NCBI GenBank assembly: GCA_963662155.1
Contig: OY759261.1
Location: forward strand, 50,086,414 to 50,150,413
Origin: Lamellibrachia columna
Taxonomy: Eukaryota > Annelida > Polychaeta > Sabellida > Siboglinidae
Reading direction: 5' to 3'
DNA: 64,000 bases
A program made the translations under genes and the position numbers. Within the stretch, counting starts at the first letter, position 1; every line of letters begins with the position of its first letter. Below the pieces are notes generated by a model, which was given only the letters and a program-made list of their open reading frames with translations, did not search any database and was not told where the DNA came from. Below, piece after piece: positions 35,428 through 45,168 of the stretch.

Positions 35428-36967
35428 GAGCGACTACAAATGCGGGTTTACAATTACTGTCGGTGGGGTAGAATTTCAAAGCACGCGTACTGTACAAACC
35501 AGTGATTACCTGTGTGTCTTGGCGAAGTCAATTCAAATGCTTATCAAGTCTCATCAACGCTGCTTCGCTGCATGTCACATTATACTACTGTTTAGAAAAT
35601 GTACATACAATTTAGGAAACAATTACTAGTGCACTTTAAACGTGGACAGACAAAGACGTAGTCAACCAGCAAGCCGTGTGTAAAGTTGAATCGTGACTTG
35701 TTCAAAGAAACTCCCCAAGACCAACGCAATGTTAGATCAACCGTCTACGTTTCTATTGTAATATACAATACGTGTCAGTGGCGGGTCGAGGCTTGTTACT
35801 GCAAGTTAACTCAGACAACTTGTATTATGGAGTCGCACGAGTGGCATTTGGGTGTTTTGATCGGGGAAAGCTGAATATTTATTGGCTTGACTACACGGGG
35901 TAGCCATGTTTTTTTCATGGGGAGGGTTATATTTGTCGAAGGTGCTGACCAAGCCCGTCGTGCAGCTTTAATTTACAGTAAATTAAAAGGCGTCGAGCGC
36001 TCGATACAGCACCGTAGATTACAGAAAGGCATAACATTTGCATAAACCTTTACCTCTGTGTGAACTCGGAGAATTACTGAGGTGATGGGGGAGGGGGTGA
36101 TAGCAGGAGGGGTAGCATGGGGAGGGTGGTAGCAGGAGGGGTAGCATGGGGGAGGGTGGTAGCAAGAGGGGTAGCATGGGGGAGGGTGGTAGCAGGAGGG
36201 GTAGCATGGGGGAGGGTGGTAGCATGAGCGGCAGAACAATGGGATCTGGAACTAATATTAAGTTGAATGGATCGTGAAGAAACATACACGACAAAAGAAC
36301 AACTGAGAGTGGGAGAAAATGGCAGAAGAGCGAAATAGTTGGAGACCGAGTGTAGTCATATCAGTGCACTGACGTTCCTATCGCACTCGCTTGATGATTG
36401 TACAGACAGGCTACTTGCAGTAATGTTAGCGAGTCTACACATCATCATCATTATTAATTGTGTTCTCTGCAAAGCTCTACGTTCAAGCGGGAATACATTA
36501 TGCCAAGAACAAGATGGCGGCTAACTGTGTCATACTTAAATTAGACTGTACGGGCCTAACAATTGGCACTTCTTCAAATCAAACACTGGACAAACGAATA
36601 CAGCCATTAATTACCGCGGCTTAGAATTAGTACAATATATGGTAATGATAATATTAATAACGAAATAATATGTACGATGACAGCGTCGTGAGTGTTGGAC
36701 AATGCATCTGAGGATTAACGTTATCTGTAGAAAATCTATATCACTTGTCTGAATCTACACTTCGGAGTGTGTATATTGTCGCGAAAGGCCGATTCTTGAC
36801 AACAGTTAACAAAACAGTTAATAAACAATGGTTGGGTCTGGTGAAGTCAGGTCAAACAAGTCACGATTCGACCTTGCGAGGATATTGCTCAGGGGAAATC
36901 ACATATGACGTCTTGCTGTCTTTGTTTGGAAATCGCCGGATGCCTGACATTTGTCACTAAATGTCGC
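35428..36967. repeat. Repeat block copy C
   Basis: The most complete single unit: from agagcgactacaaatg to cactaaatgtcgccaca, where it is interrupted by a (GA)n tract. Contains the 30-bp minisatellite at 36083-36230. High similarity to A and B throughout suggests recent tandem or segmental duplication. Confidence 0.72.
36083..36230. repeat. 30-bp minisatellite, second array
   Basis: Five units of tagcatgggggagggtggtagcaggagggg type, paralogous to 34291-34410 with one more unit, showing copy-number change since the blocks duplicated. It generates Pro-rich minus-strand frames in several registers, which are not counted as genes. Confidence 0.9.

Positions 36968-36970
<3 letters not shown>

Positions 36971-37040
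<70 letters not shown>
36971..37040. repeat. (GA)n microsatellite
   Basis: About 35 uninterrupted GA units at the edge of repeat block C. The following 200 bp retain gagagaa clusters. Confidence 0.95.
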
Positions 37041-37044
<4 letters not shown>

Positions 37045-37059
37045 AAATCAAGAAATTTA

Positions 37060-38013
37060 GGGTCACCAAGAGAGAATTATTGAACAATTTATCTAATATC
37101 TTTAAGTGTAAGGTTCGCCCGGGCGTAACGTTTTCATTGGGAAATTTCCTCTTCGATGAAAGAGAGAATTATCAGGTTTAATTGGGGCACAAAGAGAGAA
37201 AATTTACATTTTTTCTACGGACAGAGAGAGAAAATGGCCAAAAACAGGGGCATCTGCGCGGCACATACATGTATGTCTGCACATACATGTATGTATGTAT
37301 AGGGAGTACCCCCCCCGGGAAACATCTGGAAATATTGTCCGTTTCTACGTCTACAGCTAGCGCAAGACTTAATTTAGTGACACTATGAGAATAACCAGAC
37401 ACAACGTTCTAATACGATGATCTTTTTAAATAAATGACACACGATATTCTACATGCACGTGGTGCACGTGGTGCGCCGTATTCACTGTATTATCCGAGCG
37501 CCATTGATTTCTCTAATGTTTTTATATAAAGACCGATTAGCCTGCTTAGTACAGGTGATCTGTCTCTATAATACAATGAAGCAGGTCTACATTATACGTA
37601 ATAAATTCCCGTTAGGTGGCACCACTTGCTACATTTAGCCGTTTATGTCTTCTGATTCTATCGGAAACAAACGAGCAACGACCGGGTGTTTGACGTTGAC
37701 GGGTGTTGACTCATAGACCGGGTGTTTGGTGTTGGCTCTGTTTGGGAAAATATGACCCTCATTTAAACTTGTGGTGCCTCTGAAGTCTATTAAGAAAATA
37801 TAGCCCGCATGAACTTATGGCACCGCCTGCATGGAGTCTGTAGAGGTGAAAAATCACCCCTCCCCATTGTGACAAGCTAGCTACCGGCCTGTACGTCCTC
37901 TCACTGCTGATAGACCCAATATAAACTATGCTACTATTTGGAAAACAAATAGGGTTCACTTGTCAGTGAATCGGTTATTTAATAATGCTTGATGTTCCCT
38001 CACACGCACGCGC

Positions 38014-38066
<53 letters not shown>

Positions 38067-38496
38067 CACACACACATAATGTGACGCCACATGCCAAAAC
38101 CAGGCTCTTGTGAAAAATTTTACAAAACCATTTCATTACAGATTCAAATAGGGGAGATACACAGCTTTAAAATGACACCAACATGAACAGTGTATATATC
38201 TTACTCCTGGGCCAAGATATTAAATGTTTAGTGTACACGTTCTTGGAATAACAGTTTTGAATAAATCAGCTTTAAGAAACGGCATTGAAAAATTGCTTCT
38301 CCCTTATAATGCTCCAAATGGATTGAAATTTTGTATATTCCTCCAGTACGTGTGTATAAAGAAGATACAGAAGTATACAGCGGAAAACGTAATATTCATT
38401 GAATGCCACCTCATTTACTACCAGGTTTGGTATTCCCGGAGACTACCGCTAGCACTGGGAGCCGAACCCCTAAAGTAAATCCCTGAAAATAAAACA
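37060..38496. other. Non-coding region with microsatellites
   Basis: No gene recognised. Contains a gcacatacatgtatgt duplication (37260-37300), tandem cgggtgttt motifs (37683-37730) and a (CACG)n tract at 38001-38077. Confidence 0.5.
38001..38077. repeat. (CACG)n microsatellite
   Basis: cacacgcacgcgcg then about 15 CACG units, ending in (CA)n. Confidence 0.95.
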
Positions 38497-38760
38497 TTAT
38501 TTACACATTACATACATAATAACACTACACAATGTCAGTTTCCCCAATTTGGAGTCCGCTCTCGCTGGTGCTGAGCCTGAGGCCTGAGCCAATGAGTGCA
38601 GGCTCAATGTGGTCTTCCCCGCCCCTGCCGAGGCGACTTCCACGGGTTCGACGCGGCCTTCGAAGTAATCTTCAATCACGACAGCTAAATTGCTGTCCTC
38701 GAGATTGCACCCCCTCGCACGATCCAACTCGGTAGCTAAATAAGCTTCTTTCGATGCCAT
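38497..38760 (-). CDS. Possible first exon in a GC-rich stretch (hypothetical)
   Basis: The minus-strand frame from the internal ATG at 38760 encodes 87 residues: MASKEAYLATELDRARGC, AVVIEDYFEGRVEPVEV, then an Ala/Ser-rich part with SAGAGKTTLSLHSLAQAS, before a stop. The region 38530-38890 is richer in CpG than its surroundings, and gcatgcgc plus gattggtc (the complement of gaccaatc, a CCAAT-box-like motif) lie upstream, so a promoter-proximal first exon is plausible. The frame also extends upstream to another ATG at 38889. No family is recognised. The last codons after KLGKLT look intronic and the true donor is unclear. Confidence 0.33.
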   Translation of the reverse strand: MASKEAYLATELDRARGCNLEDSNLAVVIEDYFEGRVEPVEVASAGAGKTTLSLHSLAQASGSAPARADSKLGKLTLCSVIMYVMCK

Positions 38761-39240
38761 AGTGCAATTCTTTAACGAATCGAAGACGGGCGAAACTGGC
38801 GAACAAAGACGAAAGGAATGTGTAAACAAGCCGACTGCGCATGCGCGCTTACATTTTCGACCAATCAGCGAGCGTTTCGCAACTTCCATAACAACAACAG
38901 CACTTTGTTGCTGGATAAATTATGTATAATAGGAGCTGTTCCATTGGTCTAGAGTAAGAGATTCCCAATCACACGTGTAGTTAACGTCATAAGCTTTCCA
39001 GTCATGCCAATAACATGTGGGGTTTCCCGCTTGTAAGCGAGCGAAAACAGTCGATCAAAAACGCGTAAAAATGGCTTTGTTTCAGACTTCTCAACCGCGA
39101 CGTTAATCAGGGGCTTCAATAAAGTGTTAAATATTACTAGTTTGAACAATCTTTCTGCTTATATAAATAGATTTATGGAAAGATGGATAATTTCGCTGAT
39201 CGATTCCGTCGTTAACCCATTTTCGACAATTCGTGGCGCA

Positions 39241-39398
39241 TCACACACACACACCACCGCACGCACGCACGCACGCACGCACGCACACACATGTATCTAT
39301 GTATATATATATTATATATATATGTATCTATACTTATCTATGTATATCTATATATACATACATACACACACATATATATATATACACCCACACCACAT

Positions 39399-39429
<31 letters not shown>

Positions 39430-39440
39430 TGCACACACAT
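39241..39440. repeat. (CACG)n / (TA)n / (CACG)n compound microsatellite
   Basis: Two CACG tracts (about 39262-39290 and 39399-39430) surround a tatgtatc/tata region. Frames rich in Thr-His-Ala-Arg are artefacts of the repeat. Confidence 0.92.
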
Positions 39441-41065
39441 AGATATATGCCATTGCAACTGTAGTACAGTGGCTGTAAAAAGGCATGGGATCATACAACC
39501 ATTTGTGCAAAACAATCCATGTATTAACTAATTTAAGTATACAAATAAATGAAACAAGTCAATAGTTGTAATGTTTTATTTCTGCATCTAGCACATACAA
39601 CTATCAAAATAAAAATAATTGCTCGAATAAAGCAGAACTACGTGATTGTAGTGCAGCCGAGAAGGCAAATATTGAGAAATTACCAGATTTTGTTCACCTT
39701 CTCAAAAACTGAACTGTTGGTAGAGACACTCTCGACAGTAGGTCCAACAGGGGAGCCACTCTCGACGGAAGGGTCACAGGGGAGCCACGCAGGGATTTGG
39801 TAAGGCCACCAGGGATTTGCTCTCGTAAATTACAATGGATGTGTATTTACTTTGCCCCCAGTAAACACCCACGTCATAAACCAATAGAAAGCTTAATGTC
39901 TCCCATTACTGAGATATGACATGGTGTTGTCACTGGTGCAGTAAGTGTGGAGCAAAGATAAACTAGTTCACCGTCCAGTGATGATTTATTTTAATTGTGC
40001 AATTCCTTAAATGTTATAACATTACAACAGTTAACCCCTACACATTATTTCAAATACACTGAGGGAAAGACGAATGTCTCCCAGTCAAAAGGAGGCATGA
40101 TGTGGAGATGTCACGTGGTGCAGTCATGATGTGGAGATGTCACGTGGTGCAGTCATGATGTGGAGATGTCAAGTGGTGCAGTAATGGTTTCTTAAAATGT
40201 GTGTGGAGGTGTATCAATATTATTAACGGAACCATGTAGTTTAGATGGGCAGGTGCACTTTATTGTGTACAACAATGATCTGTATATCTTATTCATTGTA
40301 TTTTTTAAATACAAATGTGTATGTATGTTTATTAACCTGAAATAAAATAATTTGGATTCGTAAAATGGAAATATTTTATTTCTGCTGTATAATTATCTTT
40401 GAAAAACACTATGCACTATGGAATGGCACAAAAGTCAACTGCGAACACATAATTTAATCTGGCCTCAATGCCTGTGTTACTAGCATGTGCAACAGCTAAC
40501 CTGGCTAGAGAGGTTTGTGTTGAACCTCTGTAACATGACCACTCGGTGAACTGGTAACAGTTTATATGGCTGTCATCTGTGTTGTGGCATCCGAGTACAA
40601 CTTACATAGCAGTGTTTACTGATAACTGGTTATACACTGCTCCATATACTAATGTCAGCTTCAACTAGAATCAGAGTTGCCTATAATATAATGACATGCT
40701 GCTGGCTCTATACTCCGCTTACTACGACAGCTGTCCACATTCTTTCAACTATACACATTGATACATAGTTCTACTATGAACTGTATCATGAGATCTAGTA
40801 TGCTCTGAATCAGTTCAAGAAAACAGAGCCATTAACTGAAATGTAGTATAAAAAATACATCTTCAAAGAACATACATATAATACAGTGAATTATTGTACA
40901 TACTAATATCACATACATACATACATAGGCCTATCACAAAACTTGCATATAATAGGATAAGCTACAATAAATTACCACATTCTGTGGACATCACCATGTA
41001 TACATTGTGGTTAATTTATAGTTTATCTTGGAAATATATAACAATTTACAGCATAAAGGCAGTGA
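39441..41065. other. Non-coding spacer
   Basis: No gene seen. A 29-bp repeat, tgatgtggagatgtcacgtg plus gtgcagtca, occurs three times at 40097-40180. The rest is unremarkable AT-rich DNA. Confidence 0.5.
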
Positions 41066-41414
41066 GCACATTCTGTATCATTGTGGCACGGACAAACAGT
41101 AATCTCTGTGGAGAATGTACAATCCTATCAGCACATTCTGTATCATTGTGGCACGGACAAACAGTAATCTCTGTGGAGAATGTACAATCCTATCAGCACA
41201 TTCTGTATCATTGTGGCACGGACAAACAGTAATCTCTGTGGAGAATGTACAATCCTATCAGCACATTCTGTATCATTGTGGCACGGACAAACAGTAATCT
41301 CTGTGGAGAATGTACAATCCTATCAGCACATTCTGTATCATTGTGGCACGGACAAACAGTAATCTCTGTGGAGAATGTACAATCCTATCAGCACATTCTG
41401 TATCACTGTGGCAA
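41066..41414. repeat. 65-bp tandem repeat, five units plus a partial
   Basis: Units start at 41066, 41131, 41196, 41261 and 41326, with a partial at 41391. Each contains gcacattctgtatcattgtg, gcacggacaaacagtaatct and gtacaatcctatca. The units are almost identical. All three plus-strand frames stay open because one unit lacks stops in every register. Since 65 is not divisible by 3, this gives overlapping repetitive open frames without implying a protein. Confidence 0.95.
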
Positions 41415-42670
41415 TGTTCCCTACTAGTGTACAAAGATCACTGTTCCCTACTAGTGTACAAAGATCTCTGCAACAATGATCTGTGTCTATGTCTTGATCA
41501 TGGATCTGGTGATGTTGTTGCTGGTGCTGCCGTTGCTTCCTAAAACAATTAAGATGCAATCAAAAGAATGTCTCACACTTGTCCACCAATAAACAGCTGT
41601 TTGTTGGTGGGCAAGGAAGGTTGGTGACAAGGAAGCTGTTGGTGGACAAGGAAGGTTGGTGGACAAGGAAGCTGTTGTTAGACAAGTGGCTACAAATACA
41701 CAGGTACTGCTCAGGAGTTGCCTCACCTAATTGAATCTACATTTGTTCCTATGGCAAAATCACTCCAGGACTCTGCAATTTGATTCTATTACGCGACCGA
41801 TTCACTCATTTTACTACGGCGGGAATAGGGAACGATTCCTTTACAGCCAGTATTTTTTATTCTTCTAAGTGGCTGATTGTGGCATCCGTGATTCTGTTAT
41901 GTGGAGTGCACTCTATGGGAGTCACTTTTGTGGACAATGATCAGGTTAAAACATGGCTGCCAACAGATTTCTAATCATCATCACTTCAACGTTATGCTTG
42001 TATCACTAATATATAAGGTTACACAATAATATGTAGCAGAACGTAATGAAATACACTTGAGCCATTTAGAGGGAAATTGTGTAAATCAGTGAATTATGGG
42101 TTTTCAACCTTTACAAAAAACTGCAGTGAAGACAAATTACTGTCACTGATTATGATGCATATTTCTGTTTTGAAAGAATGTACAATACAACTTTACTAAC
42201 TTGAACTCGATTACCCATCATAACTGGAACCATTAGCCTAGTAATGTCAGGATGCACTGCCTTGTGTAAACATAATTTAACGTGTACACATGGATAACTC
42301 GGTGTTTCCCGGTCCCTGCCTCGAGTTAACAAAGTTCTACTGTTTTAACCATAAAGTATTAAAAAATATGGATGCCTCTGAAAGCATTTGATTGTTCTTT
42401 ATTTCACAACAATAAATAGATCAAACTTGATATACCTACATGTCTTCCAGAATTTTACTTTTCCGATATCAAAAACAAGAAAGGTGTAATGTTAGTAATA
42501 CCTTAGGATTAAACAGTTTCCAAGCAAGTGATTCTACAAACTGTTAAGGAGATCTTTCAATACACATTATTTTATCTTTGCTTATTTTTGACATTTTATA
42601 TCAGCACTATGAGAAAAAGGTTTTTATGTTATCTGTGATGTATGACAATTGACATTTTGTTTCTATTATT

Positions 42671-42721
<51 letters not shown>

Positions 42722-43188
42722 ATAAGATTAAATATACAAGTTAGGCATTTAATTTTTTATTAGTTGGTTAATGGATCCGCTGACAGTATATTTTTTGGGT
42801 TTTTTTTTGCATAAAAAAAAAGCAGAAAATAGCCCTGATTTTTGGTAAGCTGGCCTGGTGGCACTATTTCACTGTCTTTCACTAGGTGCCGCCACCAAAC
42901 TCATCGGAAGAAAAAAATTACTGATACTGCATTATAAAATACATTTGTGTTAGTTTAGTCAACAACTTAAGGAGAGGCAATTGTCTGAGTACTTTTGTTG
43001 TTGTTATTGAACTTAGTCCCTTTTTCCGGAATTTTCCCATGGTATAGCGGCCATCTTGGATTGAACTTTCCTTCCACATATCTCAGTGACTACTAGCTTT
43101 ATTGAGACACGCTTGAGATGAGATGACACAGGCAAGAGATGAGATGAGATGACACAGGCAAGAGATGAGATGAAAAAATTATTCTGTT
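41415..43188. other. Non-coding region
   Basis: Contains a duplicated ttccctactagtgtacaaagatc (41418-41465), ggtggacaaggaag repeats (41600-41685), a (TA)n tract at 42675-42717 and agatgagatgacacaggca repeats (43115-43170). The open frame at 41780-41974 is hydrophobic but has no recognisable family. Confidence 0.5.
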
Positions 43189-43370
43189 ATGAAGACGGCA
43201 ATGAGCATTAAGATGATGGAAAAGAGACCGAGAGGAAGGCCCAGGTTATGGTGGTTCATCAATATCAGCAGCCACCTGGAGGAAGAGAACACCCGCCTCA
43301 AAGATGTATTCAGAATGGAATAGTGCAAGAACCGTACAGAATGGAGGAAGTTGATTTTTTGCCAAACTGA
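43189..43370 (+). mobile_element. LINE C-terminal relic
   Basis: The frame reads MEKRPRGRPRLWWFINIS, HLEEENTRLKDVFRME, then after a stop NRTEWRKLIF. The pattern RPRGRP-R-W followed by NRTEWR is the extreme C-terminus of many LINE ORF2 proteins. Nothing of the RT precedes it. Confidence 0.6.
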
Positions 43371-43549
43371 CAGGATTTTTAGTGTCACTTCAATATCTAA
43401 TTGGAGTATGGTAAGCAGGTAACTGGAAGCCAACGTACCTGTTTAATTAGGGTTACAGATTGTGAGAAACGACATGCTTTGAGTACAAGTGTATGGTAAT
43501 TTTGCACACATTTAGCAGTAATAAGGTAATAAAACTCAAAAGTTCTTAC

Positions 43550-43625
43550 TTCGGGCTCCAGATAAACATGTTCTCAGCAATTCCAATAATTCGCAAGGTG
43601 AACGTCTAGATGGCAGTCATACAAG
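43550..43625 (-). pseudogene. LRR exon with 8-bp deletion
   Basis: Paralogue of the intact exon 50062-50145, with the same borders (acceptor ttactttcag, donor GTAAGA) but 76 instead of 84 bp. In the normal phase it reads LYDCHLDVHLANY and then shifts into a stop (TGA). It lies about 630 bp downstream of the damaged NACHT exon 44259-48119 in gene orientation, as 50062-50145 does relative to its NACHT exon. Confidence 0.72.
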
Positions 43626-43674
43626 CTGAAAGTAAAAGACCAACAAGGTTAATATTCAGGTATATCAGGATCAC

Positions 43675-43845
43675 CACACACCTGACACCACCACACACCT
43701 GACACCATCATACACTTCCATACACCTGACACCATCACACACCTGACACCATCATACACTTCCATACACCTGACACCACCATACATCTGACTGACACACC
43801 TGACACCACCATATGCATGGCATAACCATACACCTGACACCTGCA
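43675..43845. repeat. cacacctgacaccac minisatellite, copy 1
   Basis: Irregular units of cacacctgacaccacca and tacacttccatacacctg. The paralogous array at 50195-50390 differs in unit number and order. It sits in the intron between the LRR and NACHT exons. Confidence 0.85.
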
Positions 43846-44258
43846 TTGTATGGACTGTGAAAGTTCCACAAATACCTGAAAATGGTAATGCATTTATTTA
43901 TAACTATTTAGAAGTTATCTATCTGTTATATTGATGTTGATCTCCAGACCTGCAGTATGACACAAATAGCCAACTAGTTTATTGCCATATGCACCAAACA
44001 CATCACCTTACAGTCACCAGTGCAGTTCAATGCACCAGCCCATTACTGGATACACTGATTGTTGTCATCAATTCATTAATGGTTTTTAGAGCATCGGTCC
44101 CTTTCCAAATGCACTGAACACTCATATAAAGCAGCACTGGTGCTGTTCAGTGCACCAGTCCATTGTCATGCACTGAATAATGTCACCTTCGAGTCACCAG
44201 TGTTGGTCAATGAAAACTAGATTACGACAGGTTTGGGAATGAAAGAAAAGCAACTTAC

Positions 44259-45168
44259 CTGAGGACACTTGGCTTATCTCAGTACCCAGGATAGTGCTCG
44301 CATTTCTGTCAGGAACACTAGTGAGGGGCTGATTTCAGATGAGACAATGTCCACCAGATATGGATCTTGGGTCTCATGCAAGAGCTACAAATTTCAGCCG
44401 GTCCTTTCTCAGCACTTGTGCCAGTTTCTTTACAAGATCTCGAAGATCCAATGACATTTCTGACACCAGCTGATCTATGAAGAACATGTTGCGTAGGTCT
44501 CCAGAAAGTCATAGAATGAATGAAAAGACAACCTCATGTTTGCGGATCAAGGATTCATCCACAAGAAATTGCCATGTGTCATCAGTTGACCCTTGAAGCA
44601 GGCCGATGGCTCTTGTATGGTCAGGTGACTGAATGACCAATGTACGTTAGTCATTCTTGATACATTGGTGTCACTCTTATTTGATTGTGTCATGACACCG
44701 CATTGCATATCGTGTGCATCATCCTCACATAATCCAACGCTTCTCAGGTCTCCTTTATAAAAGATGATTCGTAGTGGAGTTGTCAACACACAGTGTTGAC
44801 TGTGTGATGGCCAGGTCAGCATACTTCTTGAACGGATCAGTTATGACCTGTAGTACATCTTCCACATCCATGTCCACATGGTCGTACTTCAAGCGTGGAT
44901 GAAGTTTCCTTGCCGAGTTCATTTACATAGAACGGTGTCATCTTGATGACTGGCACATCTCCATCCATGCCTTGACTGTGTACATCTGCCAGAGCTTGGC
45001 ACACAAACTGACATTGCAATGGAATGTAGCAGTAAGTGATGAGATTCTGGTTTTCTTCAGTTCTTCGTAATGAAATGCTCCAGTTCTCGGTTGTTTGCAC
45101 TGAATATGGAGACACGCTTGTTGATGCTGTCTCTCGAGAACCCATCCAGTTCAACTGTGCACTGAAAC
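44259..45168 (-). pseudogene. NACHT exon of NLR, 3' part, copy 1 (LINE-interrupted)
   Basis: Minus strand, in order from 45168: GSRETAS.SVSPYSVQ-type region (NACHT C-terminal half), TYCYIPLQCQFVCQALAD (the SLCYIPxxCxxVC motif of NLRs), KYDHVDMDVEDVLQ, IIFYKGDLRSVGLCEDDA (winged-helix segment), SFSHLTIQE (cf. FIHLTIQEFLAA), then SSEISPSLVFLTEMRALS before a GTAAGT donor at 44253-44258. The frame is broken several times (near 45060, 44780 and 44390), so it cannot be translated as one protein. The remaining 5' part is at 47916-48119, separated by the LINE 45169-47915. Confidence 0.75.

Noticed and set aside
33768..36560. Blocks B and C as LTRs of a retrotransposon
   Set aside because: No TG..CA borders, primer-binding site, polypurine tract or gag-pol between them; a third copy on the left fits local duplication better.
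38497..38760. SAGAGKT fits a loose P-loop pattern ([AG]x4GK[ST])
   Set aside because: No hydrophobic strand before it, no Walker B or NTPase fold after it; chance match in an Ala/Ser-rich stretch.
43649..43846. Cys/Val/Ser-rich minus-strand frames here and at 50126-50448
   Set aside because: They come from the cacctgacaccac minisatellite in the intron.
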